DNA of 9,813 nucleotides, from assembly GCA_030612185.1 (NCBI GenBank), contig JAUWOI010000120.1, positions 1 to 9,813 on the forward strand. The letters run 5' to 3'. Positions 1-5,129 of the stretch are shown in pieces (the first letter of the stretch is position 1; each line of letters starts with the position of its first letter). The notes beneath the pieces were generated by a model. That model searched no databases. It worked only from the letters and a program-made list of their open reading frames with translations, and was not told the origin of the DNA. This stretch comes from Anaerolineae bacterium (lineage in GTDB: Bacteria; Chloroflexota; Anaerolineae; B4-G1). Both the position numbers and the translations under genes were made by a program.

Positions 1-42
1 ATTACGCCGAACTTCTTCCTGCGTCTGCTTTTTGCCAGCCAT
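1..42 (-). CDS. Partial CDS, N-terminus of a leftward gene (runs off the left edge)
   Basis: Reading leftward, an ATG at 42-40 opens a frame that encodes MAGKKQTQEEVRRN and is still open at the window edge. A G-rich stretch (TGGGGGTG) lies 4-12 bases upstream and could act as a ribosome binding site. The visible 14 residues are charged and lysine-rich, with no signal peptide. No family can be named from so little. It would be transcribed divergently from the gene at 151. The call rests only on the start codon, the G-rich site and the open frame, so it could be a chance frame. Confidence 0.35.
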   Translation of the reverse strand, partial: MAGKKQTQEEVRRN

Positions 43-150
43 ACGCACCCCCAATACGAAAAACGGTCTCCAGGCGGAATTGTACCGCTTTTGGAGCCCG
101 CGCGCCAGTCGCGGAGGGGCGCGCTTATATCATAATTTCAGCGTGCGGAG

Positions 151-639
151 TTGAAACTGGCTACACTCGAGCACGAAATACGGTTCGCCAAACTGCACGA
201 GAAGCGAGCTGAAGTAGTAGCCGAACTCTATCGGTGTCTTGTTCAGGCCCAGACCAGCCTGCACTCTCTAAGCTATGTCGTGGGCTCGGACATACTCAGT
301 AAGTCCGAGCGAGAAAACGGAGAGACTGCCAAAGAATCCGTTGATGCATTCTGGAGATATTTTGATGAGCATCGTATCTATTTGACTGAAAGCTTGTGTG
401 ACAAGATCAAAGAGTTTCACAGACAGTCTCTCCGAACTTACATTGAGCTCTGTTGCGCCGATATTTCCAGAGAACTGGCATCAGACGACGAGACTTACCG
501 CGACGAGCTTGCCCAAGAGCTAGAGAATGCCTCGAAAATCCTTGTCCAAGAAATCCCACCGATTAGAGAGGCTATTGAAGTAGAATTTCGTACTTTGCTA
601 GGCAGTGAGAGTGACAACTTGGAGGCCAGCACCGCCTAA
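151..639 (+). CDS. Hypothetical helical cytoplasmic protein (162 aa)
   Basis: The frame uses a TTG start at 151; an in-frame TAA at 133-135 rules out an earlier start. The GGAG at 147-150 is immediately adjacent, so initiation is not well explained. The 162-residue product is highly charged, lacks membrane segments or a signal peptide, and should be almost entirely alpha-helical. Its N-terminal stretch (LHEKRAEVVAELYRCLV, about residues 15-31) resembles a motif I recall from uncharacterised bacterial proteins that begin with a helical KRAEV(I/L)AELY element, but I cannot name a family or function. The C-terminal half (residues 70-150) has an amphipathic, coiled-coil-like pattern (ELASDDE, ELAQELENA). 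It stands alone: a hairpin terminator follows about 30 bases after the stop. The reading frame and amino-acid composition look real; the function is unknown. Confidence 0.7.
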   Translation: MKLATLEHEIRFAKLHEKRAEVVAELYRCLVQAQTSLHSLSYVVGSDILSKSERENGETAKESVDAFWRYFDEHRIYLTESLCDKIKEFHRQSLRTYIELCCADISRELASDDETYRDELAQELENASKILVQEIPPIREAIEVEFRTLLGSESDNLEASTA

Positions 640-670
640 GTTATGGTCGCTGGGGCGGTCGCCTGCTCCG

Positions 671-715
671 CGCAAGCCCCCCCCGACCTGCAACGGTTGG
701 GGCGGTTTGCGTTTT
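671..715 (+). terminator. Rho-independent terminator candidate after the 151-639 gene
   Basis: A hairpin pairs 671-688 (CGCAAGCCCCCCCCGACC) with 695-711 (GGTTGGGGCGGTTTGCG) across a six-base loop, with one C-C mismatch, one bulged C and two G-T pairs. It is followed directly by TTTT at 712-715. It lies about 30 bases past the stop codon of the hypothetical gene, the position expected of an intrinsic terminator. The T-run is short, so efficiency is uncertain. A second short hairpin (CTTGCG 718-723 with CGCAAG 734-739) sits between it and the next promoter. Confidence 0.6.
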
Positions 716-740
716 GGCTTGCGGCGCTGCTGGCGCAAGG

Positions 741-768
741 TTGACTTCTGCACTAGTGAGGATATACT
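741..768 (+). promoter_or_regulatory. Sigma70-type promoter for the DUF3395-like membrane protein gene
   Basis: TTGACT at 741-746 and TATACT at 763-768 are separated by 16 bases. Each is one or two bases from the -35 and -10 consensus (TTGACA, TATAAT). The downstream gene starts at 807 with a strong ribosome site, GGAGGTG at 797-803, so a leader of about 30 bases would result. The upstream boundary is the terminator region at 671-739. This is the best-looking promoter in the window. Confidence 0.7.
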
Positions 769-791
769 AAAACCACTTCTCTTGGTTTTAG
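767..791 (+). promoter_or_regulatory. 9-bp perfect inverted repeat at promoter start region (operator or leader hairpin)
   Basis: CTAAAACCA at 767-775 and TGGTTTTAG at 783-791 are perfect reverse complements around a 7-base spacer (CTTCTCT). The left arm overlaps the last two bases of the -10 box and the repeat covers the predicted transcription start. It ends six bases before the ribosome site at 797. It could be a repressor operator on DNA or, if transcription starts at its edge, a 5' mRNA hairpin affecting translation or stability. The symmetry is seen directly; either role is inference. Confidence 0.5.
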
Positions 792-806
792 AAACTGGAG
801 GTGATT

Positions 807-1382
807 ATGTCGAGCAACCGTGAGAGGGAGTTATGGAAAGAACTGAACAAGAGTCTCTTTTTGCTGGCTGGTGTTCTAGTAGTCTTCCTGGCAGCTGCCT
901 ATGTGGGTATTGGTCTGGTGACACCAGGTAGGCCGAGTGACGAGAATGTACTTCATGTACTCTGCAAACTTGCGCAAGATGTTATTGCGAATCTAATCCC
1001 TGTATCCCTGTTGTACATTTCGTCGTACTTGTTCGTCCGCCACGTTCAGGAACTGTGGTCTGAACAAGAAACTCAGAAACTAGTGTCCAGGGTTTCTTCT
1101 GAGATTGGGACACTACTGGAGCAGGGACTGGCTGCACTCAGGGAAGAGGGGTTAGTGATTCATTCTGCCAAATACGGTGTAGGGAGTGTGACAGTAGATG
1201 TTGCTCAGCGGTTGAGAGAACTTATATCATCAGGAAGACTAGAAATCCCTGCACGCCATAGGGTTCTCGGAATAGATGATCCTGCTGAGGGGGTGGAGAA
1301 GCAGTTGGAAGTGGTTTACTCCCACGCTGTTCATAGACAAACCAGAACAGTCCCTGAAGGAGAAACGCTATTGTTGCCTTAA
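807..1382 (+). CDS. Two-TM membrane protein with DnaJC11 C-terminal-like (DUF3395-type) domain
   Basis: I chose ATG 807 over the in-frame GTG 801 because GGAGGTG at 797-803 sits four bases upstream of it. The 191-residue protein has a short charged N-terminus, a hydrophobic helix at about 17-37 and another at about 58-78, then a charged, coiled-coil-like stretch at 82-115. Residues 119-191 contain AKYG, VTVDVAQRLRELISSGRLEIP, split here as VTVDVAQRL and RLEIP, then GVEKQLEVVY and the ending PEGETLLLP. This pattern (YG...VDVT..LR..V..GRL.IPV...PG..K.L.V.Y....V.E.E.L.LP) matches my memory of the DUF3395 domain found at the C-terminus of DnaJC11 and in bacterial proteins. Function in bacteria is unknown to me. 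It has its own promoter and operator-like repeat. The membrane anchoring is directly readable; the domain name is recognition from memory. Confidence 0.75.
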   Translation: MSSNRERELWKELNKSLFLLAGVLVVFLAAAYVGIGLVTPGRPSDENVLHVLCKLAQDVIANLIPVSLLYISSYLFVRHVQELWSEQETQKLVSRVSSEIGTLLEQGLAALREEGLVIHSAKYGVGSVTVDVAQRLRELISSGRLEIPARHRVLGIDDPAEGVEKQLEVVYSHAVHRQTRTVPEGETLLLP

Positions 1383-1408
1383 ACCACCACACCTACACCG
1401 ATCACATC

Positions 1409-1561
1409 ATGGCCCAGGGCAAGGCCCTTTTCCGTGCTATCGAGGCCCTGAGCGCGATTGAGCCAAGTGGATACCGAACGTGGGGGCAACACTGCCGGGC
1501 TCGTCGCACGTTGGATGAAATCGCGAACCTGATAGGATTAGAACTCAGAGGAGGCGTAACA
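1409..1561 (+). other. In-frame upstream segment encoding a diverged copy of the RAIExLxxIEPxG peptide
   Basis: From ATG 1409 an open frame runs without a stop into the gene at 1562. It has no ribosome site (ACCGATCACATC precedes it). Its first 21 residues include GKALFRAIEALSAIEPSG, which aligns with GKDRALVRAIETLGTIEPTG at the start of the 1957-2184 ORF. Most differences between the two at the DNA level are third-position and synonymous (for example CGT/CGG, GCT/GCA, CCA/CCG), so the two share ancestry as protein. It may be a real N-terminal extension of the next gene, a small separate gene, or a remnant of one. The strong ribosome site before 1562 makes a remnant or a separate short peptide more likely. 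Confidence 0.45.
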
Positions 1562-1960
1562 ATGCGAGAAGATGTACGCAGTAGGCTAATAGAAGTGGCA
1601 ATAAGAGGGGAAACGATCACTTATGGAGAATTGATGGGAGAATTTGGACTACCACGCGGACATCCCAAACCAGGGATTGGCATTGGGTGGGTGGTTGGAG
1701 AAATCAGCGGGTATGAACATTCTAAGGGCCGCCCCTGGCTATCGGCCATCGTAGTGTTAGCGGCTAGCAAGACAAAAACCCGCCCCCAGGGACATCCAGG
1801 CGGTGGCTTTTTCGGGCTGGACGGCATACCTGTGCATCTCAGAAGACCTTCAGATGCCCACCAGAATTCCGCATTGACTGCCGATGAGGAGGAATTTGTG
1901 AAAGAAGAACAAGAGAGAGTATGGGATTATTGGCAGACCCACAATGATGACAACCCGTGA
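1562..1960 (+). CDS. Conserved-looking hypothetical protein (132 aa) with ITYGEL motif
   Basis: ATG 1562 is chosen because GGAGG at 1550-1554 lies seven bases upstream. The 132-residue soluble protein begins MREDVRSRLIEVAIRGETITYGEL, with visible blocks RLIEVA (9-14), ETITYGELM (17-25), a glycine-rich IGIGWVVGEISGYEH, GRPWLSAIVV, GGGFFGLDG, and a C-terminal EEEFVKEEQERVWDYW. I recall uncharacterised proteins with this order: a short N-terminal helix, TYGEL, then W..EIS.YEH..GRP.LSA.VV and a final EFW..E...VW.YW. The TYGEL element is superficially like the YGELA helix of alkyltransferase-like proteins, but the PCHRV active site is absent, so I do not call it that. It overlaps the next ORF by GTGA, suggesting translational coupling. 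Function unknown. Confidence 0.7.
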   Translation: MREDVRSRLIEVAIRGETITYGELMGEFGLPRGHPKPGIGIGWVVGEISGYEHSKGRPWLSAIVVLAASKTKTRPQGHPGGGFFGLDGIPVHLRRPSDAHQNSALTADEEEFVKEEQERVWDYWQTHNDDNP

Positions 1961-2184
1961 AGTGGGGCAAGGACCGCGCCCTGGTGCGGGCAATTGAGAC
2001 CCTGGGCACCATCGAGCCGACTGGCCCGATTGAACGGGTGCTGGCCAGGTTGCTTATGGCGGCCTACAAGCGGCGGTTGCGGGCAATCGTAGAGGCTGCC
2101 CCCGCTTGGGTGAGCGAGGAGATACTGAGCGCCAGTGAGCGCATCAGGGATGATAGGGCGGTGTTGTGGAGGAGCGATAATTGA
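1957..2184 (+). CDS. Small basic hypothetical protein (75 aa), translationally coupled
   Basis: A GTG at 1957 overlaps the TGA of the previous gene (GTGA), the classic arrangement for coupled translation; no separate ribosome site is evident. The product is 75 residues, arginine-rich and helical, with no membrane segment. Residues 4-23 (GKDRALVRAIETLGTIEPTG) are related to the peptide encoded at 1409-1470. The centre (RVLARLLMAAYKRRLRAIVEAA) looks like an amphipathic basic helix, given here only in part: ARLLMAAYKRRLRAI. The stop is 28 bases before the pentapeptide-repeat gene. No family recognised. It could be a short real gene or a decayed fragment; synonymous divergence from the upstream copy favours selection on the peptide. 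Confidence 0.5.
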   Translation: MKWGKDRALVRAIETLGTIEPTGPIERVLARLLMAAYKRRLRAIVEAAPAWVSEEILSASERIRDDRAVLWRSDN

Positions 2185-2212
2185 GCGTGGACAGGGGAAG
2201 GATCAGCACACT

Positions 2213-2887
2213 ATGGACTGGGAACTACAACTCCTTCTGTTAGGCGGCCTGATCGGTTTCGTGGGTGCGGTATTGGGTGGCCTGGCCGAGGCAGGATTCA
2301 GCTACTTGTTTGGGGGCTTGCGGTATCGGCGCGAGGAGCGGCGGCGCTGGCTCAAGACAGCCCTGGAGTGGGTGGCTACGGGACGGAAAGAGAGTCTGCG
2401 GCGGGCTGATTTGCAGGCAAAGGATCTACAAGAGGTGGACCTACCGGAAGCCGATCTGGGTTTTGCCAATCTGCGTAGAGCCAATCTCACTGGCGCTGAC
2501 CTGAGCAACGCCAATCTGCACGGGGCTGATCTGCGCGAGGCTGACTTGAAGGGGGCCAATCTGAGCGGAGCCAACCTATACAAGGCCAACTTGCGCGAGG
2601 CTAACCTGAGTGGAGGGCAGATCGAGCTGCTGTCTGGCGTAACCCCCGACGGTAAGCCAGACATTACTATCTCTGACGAGGGCGGGGCTGACCTGAGTAA
2701 GGCCAACCTATTTATGGCCAATTTGAGCAGCGCCAGGTTGGCTAGAGTGAATCTGGAGAATGCCATTCTTGTCTTAGCCGATCTGAGCAAGGCTGATCTA
2801 TCCGAGGCCAACGTGACCGACGAACAACTCGCCCAAGCCGCGTCACTCGCAGGCGCAATCCTGCCCGACGGCACAAAGCACGACTGA
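2213..2887 (+). CDS. Membrane-anchored pentapeptide-repeat protein (224 aa)
   Basis: ATG 2213 is preferred because it follows GGGGAAGGA (2193-2201) by eleven bases and opens a hydrophobic N-terminus. Residues 6-34 form one long or two close membrane helices (LLLLGGLIGFVGAVLGGLAE), followed by the basic cluster RYRREERRRW, so the rest should be cytoplasmic. About 14 tandem A(D/N)LxX repeats span residues 65-134 and nine more span 159-203. They are separated by a 24-residue insertion (GQIELLSGVTPDGKPD and on) that breaks the right-handed beta-helix expected of the family (PF00805). The C-terminus, VTDEQLAQAASLAGAILPDG, is a common ending of such proteins. Many pentapeptide proteins have no assigned role; a few mimic DNA. 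Nothing here points to a gyrase-protecting (Qnr) type, and the membrane anchor argues for a scaffold or localisation role (inference). Confidence 0.9.
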   Translation: MDWELQLLLLGGLIGFVGAVLGGLAEAGFSYLFGGLRYRREERRRWLKTALEWVATGRKESLRRADLQAKDLQEVDLPEADLGFANLRRANLTGADLSNANLHGADLREADLKGANLSGANLYKANLREANLSGGQIELLSGVTPDGKPDITISDEGGADLSKANLFMANLSSARLARVNLENAILVLADLSKADLSEANVTDEQLAQAASLAGAILPDGTKHD

Positions 2888-2962
2888 CCCCGGACTCACC
2901 GACCGCGTAATTGTCCAGGGCCGCGCTCTTGCGAGGAGACAGCAAGCCGCTTGTCACGAGTA

Positions 2963-3138
2963 GCGTGTCCTGGCCGAATAATACATCCGTTCTATGCTGG
3001 GACCAACAGCGAGTCCAGATCATATCGGGCGAAGCGGTTGCATCATCGAAGACGACGAATAACCCGGGTTGAACCAAGCCGAACATCGACAATTGTGCTC
3101 GTCTTTGGAGTATGATGTATTATTCGGCCAGCACAGGC
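2963..3138. repeat. MITE-like element: near-perfect 25-bp inverted repeats in the intergenic gap
   Basis: The gap 2888-3174 has no ORF I can support. It contains CTGGCCGAATAATACATC at 2970-2987 and its exact reverse complement at 3114-3131. Extending outward the match continues to 2963 and 3138 (23 of 25 positions). The internal 126 bp has no coding capacity. TA occurs just outside on the left (2961-2962), and a TA is also found just outside on the right (3140-3141), one base off from symmetric ends. This suggests a TA-targeting MITE, but boundaries and target duplication are inference. It could instead be a large transcriptional hairpin between the convergent pentapeptide and dehydrogenase genes. 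Confidence 0.5.
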
Positions 3139-3174
3139 TTACGTGGATAGCCGGTTTGCTGCTCCTTTTGCTGT

Positions 3175-4203
3175 TCAAGGTGTGATTACAATGCGTACAT
3201 CGCCGCCAAAACGTTCGAGGCGATCCATCGTTTCGTTGATTCTATCGGCGTCGAGGGGCACGGTGCCGGTGACCACACTGGAAAGGTCCAGCGTGCCCCG
3301 GCGAGCCAATTCGATGAGCGTGGGCAATTCGTGAGCCAGGTGGTCAGCCGAGCCGATGAGTTCCGCTTCCCGGCATACCAACTCGCGGTAGGTGTCAACC
3401 TCGACGGTCTTGTCGCTGAGGCCGACCACCACCGCCCGCCCAAAGACGGCCAGCGATTCAACGCATTGCCGCACCGTCAACGGCAGGCCGATCAACTCTA
3501 GCGCCACGTCCACGCCCCGGCCGCTGGTCAAACGTTTGATCTCGGCCACCGGGTCGGTCTCGGCCCCGTTGACCGGGACAGCGCCAAATCTCTCGGCTAT
3601 CTTGAGCTTGTCGGCGTTAATATCCACCGCGTACACGTCCAACGCCCCAAAGTCCTGAGCCAACTGCACCGCCGACACACCCAACCCGCCGACGCCGAAA
3701 ACGGCGACTGTCTCGCCTGCCCTTACCCGGCTCTTGCGCAGCGCGTGGAACGAGGTCGCCGATGAACACATCATGATGGCTCCACATTCAAAGGGGATCT
3801 CGTCCGGCAGGGGAAAGGCATTGCGGGCCGGTATGCTGATGGTTTCGGCGTAGCCTCCGTCTCGATTCTTGCCGAGCATCTGGCCCGAAGTACAGAACTG
3901 TTCGCTGCCCTGGCTGCAATAGATGCAGTCACCGCAGGTGACCATGTAGTGGAGGCAGACTCGGTCGCCGATTCGAACATTGGTGACCTCCGCCCCCACC
4001 TGTTCGATGACACCGGCGACTTCGTGGCCCAACGTCAGTGGGAGTGGGTACGCCGGCGAGACCCCAGCCCGGTAGTGGACGTCCGAGTGGCAGATGCCCG
4101 CCGCTTTGACCCGCACCAGCACGTCTCTGAGACCGCCCTGGGGGATGGGAATCTCTTGCAGTTCCAAAGGTTGGCCCGGTTTGATTAGTCGAATTGCTTT
4201 CAT
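3175..4203 (-). CDS. Zinc-dependent medium-chain alcohol dehydrogenase (342 aa)
   Basis: ATG 4203 follows GGAGA with eight bases of spacing and starts the usual MKAIRLIKPG. The 342-residue length is typical for zinc MDRs. The GroES-like domain holds catalytic zinc ligands C38 (AAGICHSD), H60-E61 (GHEVAG) and C146. The four structural-zinc cysteines are C90, C93, C96 and C104 (CGDCIYCSQGSEQFC). The Rossmann domain has GVGGLG at 170-175, and D194 ends beta-2 (AVDIN), which predicts NAD(H) preference. The enzyme should oxidise an alcohol to an aldehyde or ketone, or the reverse; the substrate is not readable. It is the last gene of the leftward cluster, 194 bases after the transketolase fragment, with a racemase-like remnant in that gap. 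No inactivating change is seen. Confidence 0.93.
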   Translation of the reverse strand: MKAIRLIKPGQPLELQEIPIPQGGLRDVLVRVKAAGICHSDVHYRAGVSPAYPLPLTLGHEVAGVIEQVGAEVTNVRIGDRVCLHYMVTCGDCIYCSQGSEQFCTSGQMLGKNRDGGYAETISIPARNAFPLPDEIPFECGAIMMCSSATSFHALRKSRVRAGETVAVFGVGGLGVSAVQLAQDFGALDVYAVDINADKLKIAERFGAVPVNGAETDPVAEIKRLTSGRGVDVALELIGLPLTVRQCVESLAVFGRAVVVGLSDKTVEVDTYRELVCREAELIGSADHLAHELPTLIELARRGTLDLSSVVTGTVPLDADRINETMDRLERFGGDVRIVITP

Positions 4204-4219
4204 TTGCGTATCTCCATCG

Positions 4220-4388
4220 CACGTGTCCATAATAATCTCGGTGGACCACCCACCGAGTAGGCATAATCCAGCAGCGTGCCCCAACTAAAAATCGAGATGT
4301 CAATTTCACGCTGGATAGTACGAGCAAAAGGCTGCATACCGGTGCATTCCAACAGCATTGCTCCCATACCGATGTTAATTGTCCGCAT
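4220..4388 (-). pseudogene. Frameshifted remnant resembling the C-terminus of an Asp/Glu racemase-family protein
   Basis: Reading leftward from 4388 the frame encodes MRTINIGMGAMLLECTGM, then QPFARTIQREIDI, SIFSWGTLLDYAYSV. The continuation VVHRDYYGHV lies in the next frame, starting around 4250, after a GGTGGGTGG run. Joined, the two give a continuous C-terminal tail of the sort I recall in Asp/Glu/hydantoin racemase-like proteins: a LLECTGM strand-loop carrying the second catalytic cysteine, followed by a PIFxWxTLL..Y segment. About 50 residues remain of a family usually over 200 residues long; the N-terminal domain is missing and a stop (TGA) precedes the fragment. So it is truncated and carries a one-base shift. 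The join across frames is direct observation; the family name is recognition from memory and could be wrong. It cannot be functional alone. Confidence 0.5.
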
Positions 4389-4397
4389 CCTGATGGA

Positions 4398-5096
4398 TCA
4401 GTGCCCCGCTTTCCATCTGAAACGAGTGTTTCTACATCCATTTTGGCTGGCCCCAGAACAGATGTGCTTTTCGGCCAGGGCAGCCTTGAGGATGCTCTCT
4501 GCCATCTGGGCGGGTGTCAGTCCATAGTGCTCCAGCAGTTCGTCGGCAGTCGCCGATTGCCCAAACTCATCCCGCACACCGATGCGGAGTAAAGGAGGGG
4601 TGTTGCGAACCTCAGCGAGGATTTCCGCCACGGCACTACCCAATCCGCCGCTGATCCAATGCTCCTCCATCGTCACGGACAGTGTCTTACCCGCAGCCGC
4701 ACCAAGGATCGCCTCAGCATCCAAAGGCTTGATGGTGGGTATGTTCAGCACAGTTGCCCCAATCCCGGATTCGGCGAGGATCTCGGCGCTGTCTAACGCT
4801 ATGGCAGTCATGATGCCCGTGGCGTAGATGACGATGTCATCGCCTTGACGCATAACCGGTACCGCTCCGATCTCGAATTGGTAATCCTCATCGAAAATCA
4901 CGGGCGTCGGGTACCGGCCCAGACGGATGTAGACCGGTGTCGTGATCTCGGCTGCGGCCAATACGGCCTTGTAGGCTTCGGTGGCGTCGGCAGGCACGAG
5001 CACGGTCCCCCCCGGCAACTGTCGGATAAGGGCCACGTCGTCGAGGGATTGGTGGGTAGCGCCATCGGGCCCCTGGGTGAGAGTGTAACCTCGCCC
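4398..5096 (-). pseudogene. Transketolase C-terminal fragment, truncated at its 5' end
   Basis: The open frame from 5096 encodes about 232 residues. An in-frame TAG (5099-5097) precedes it, and no good ATG start is seen; the first usual start codon is GTG at 5036. Residues from GPDGATHQSLDDVALIRQLPG through EAYKAVLAAAE and VYIRLGR match the last part of the pyrimidine (PYR) domain and the whole C-terminal domain (GIMTAIALDSAEIL, EEHWISGGLGSAVAEIL) of transketolase or the split-transketolase C-terminal subunit. Such subunits run about 310-330 residues, so 80-100 residues are missing, including the segment expected to hold the cofactor-activating glutamate. The C-terminus carries a 21-residue tail after ALAEK that I do not expect. 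No N-terminal (TPP-binding) subunit is in the window. It is most likely inactive unless a partner elsewhere supplies the rest. Confidence 0.8.
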
Positions 5097-5123
5097 CTAC
5101 GATCCTTCCCCTCGAAAAGGGAA
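5089..5123. repeat. Short GC-rich palindromic repeat at the transketolase truncation point
   Basis: On the leftward strand the sequence GTAGGGGCGAGG starts at 5100, preceded by the hairpin TTCCCTTTTCGAGGGGAA (5123-5106). The hairpin arms TTCCC and GGGAA flank a TCGA-type loop. A related hairpin with CCCCTCCC, TCGG and GGGGAGAGG occurs at 9241-9222 between the VOC and cyclase genes. I recall short palindromes beginning GTAGGGGCGA as dispersed repeats in some environmental genomes. Its placement exactly where transketolase similarity begins suggests it marks the deletion or insertion junction (inference). It may also serve as a terminator for the preceding dehydrogenase gene, although no T-run follows. 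Confidence 0.4.
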
Positions 5124-5129
5124 CAAGCG

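Noticed and set aside
95..126. GC-rich inverted repeat GCGCGCC/GGCGCGC at 100-106 and 118-124
   Set aside because: Seven base pairs with no T-run and no gene ending there; likely a chance GC palindrome, although a role in divergent regulation is not excluded.
1562..1960. DNA alkyltransferase-like (ATL/MGMT) protein
   Set aside because: Only a TYGEL-like segment agrees; the PCHRV or PWHRV active-site segment and the overall domain are missing.
2302..2874. 190-aa open frame on the - strand opposite the pentapeptide gene
   Set aside because: It is the complement of a repetitive coding region; serine, arginine and alanine repeats mirror the pentapeptide codons and there is no ribosome site.
2742..3092. 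116-aa - strand frame across the pentapeptide 3' end and spacer
   Set aside because: It overlaps a confident gene, shows no recognisable domain, and runs through the inverted repeat at 2970.
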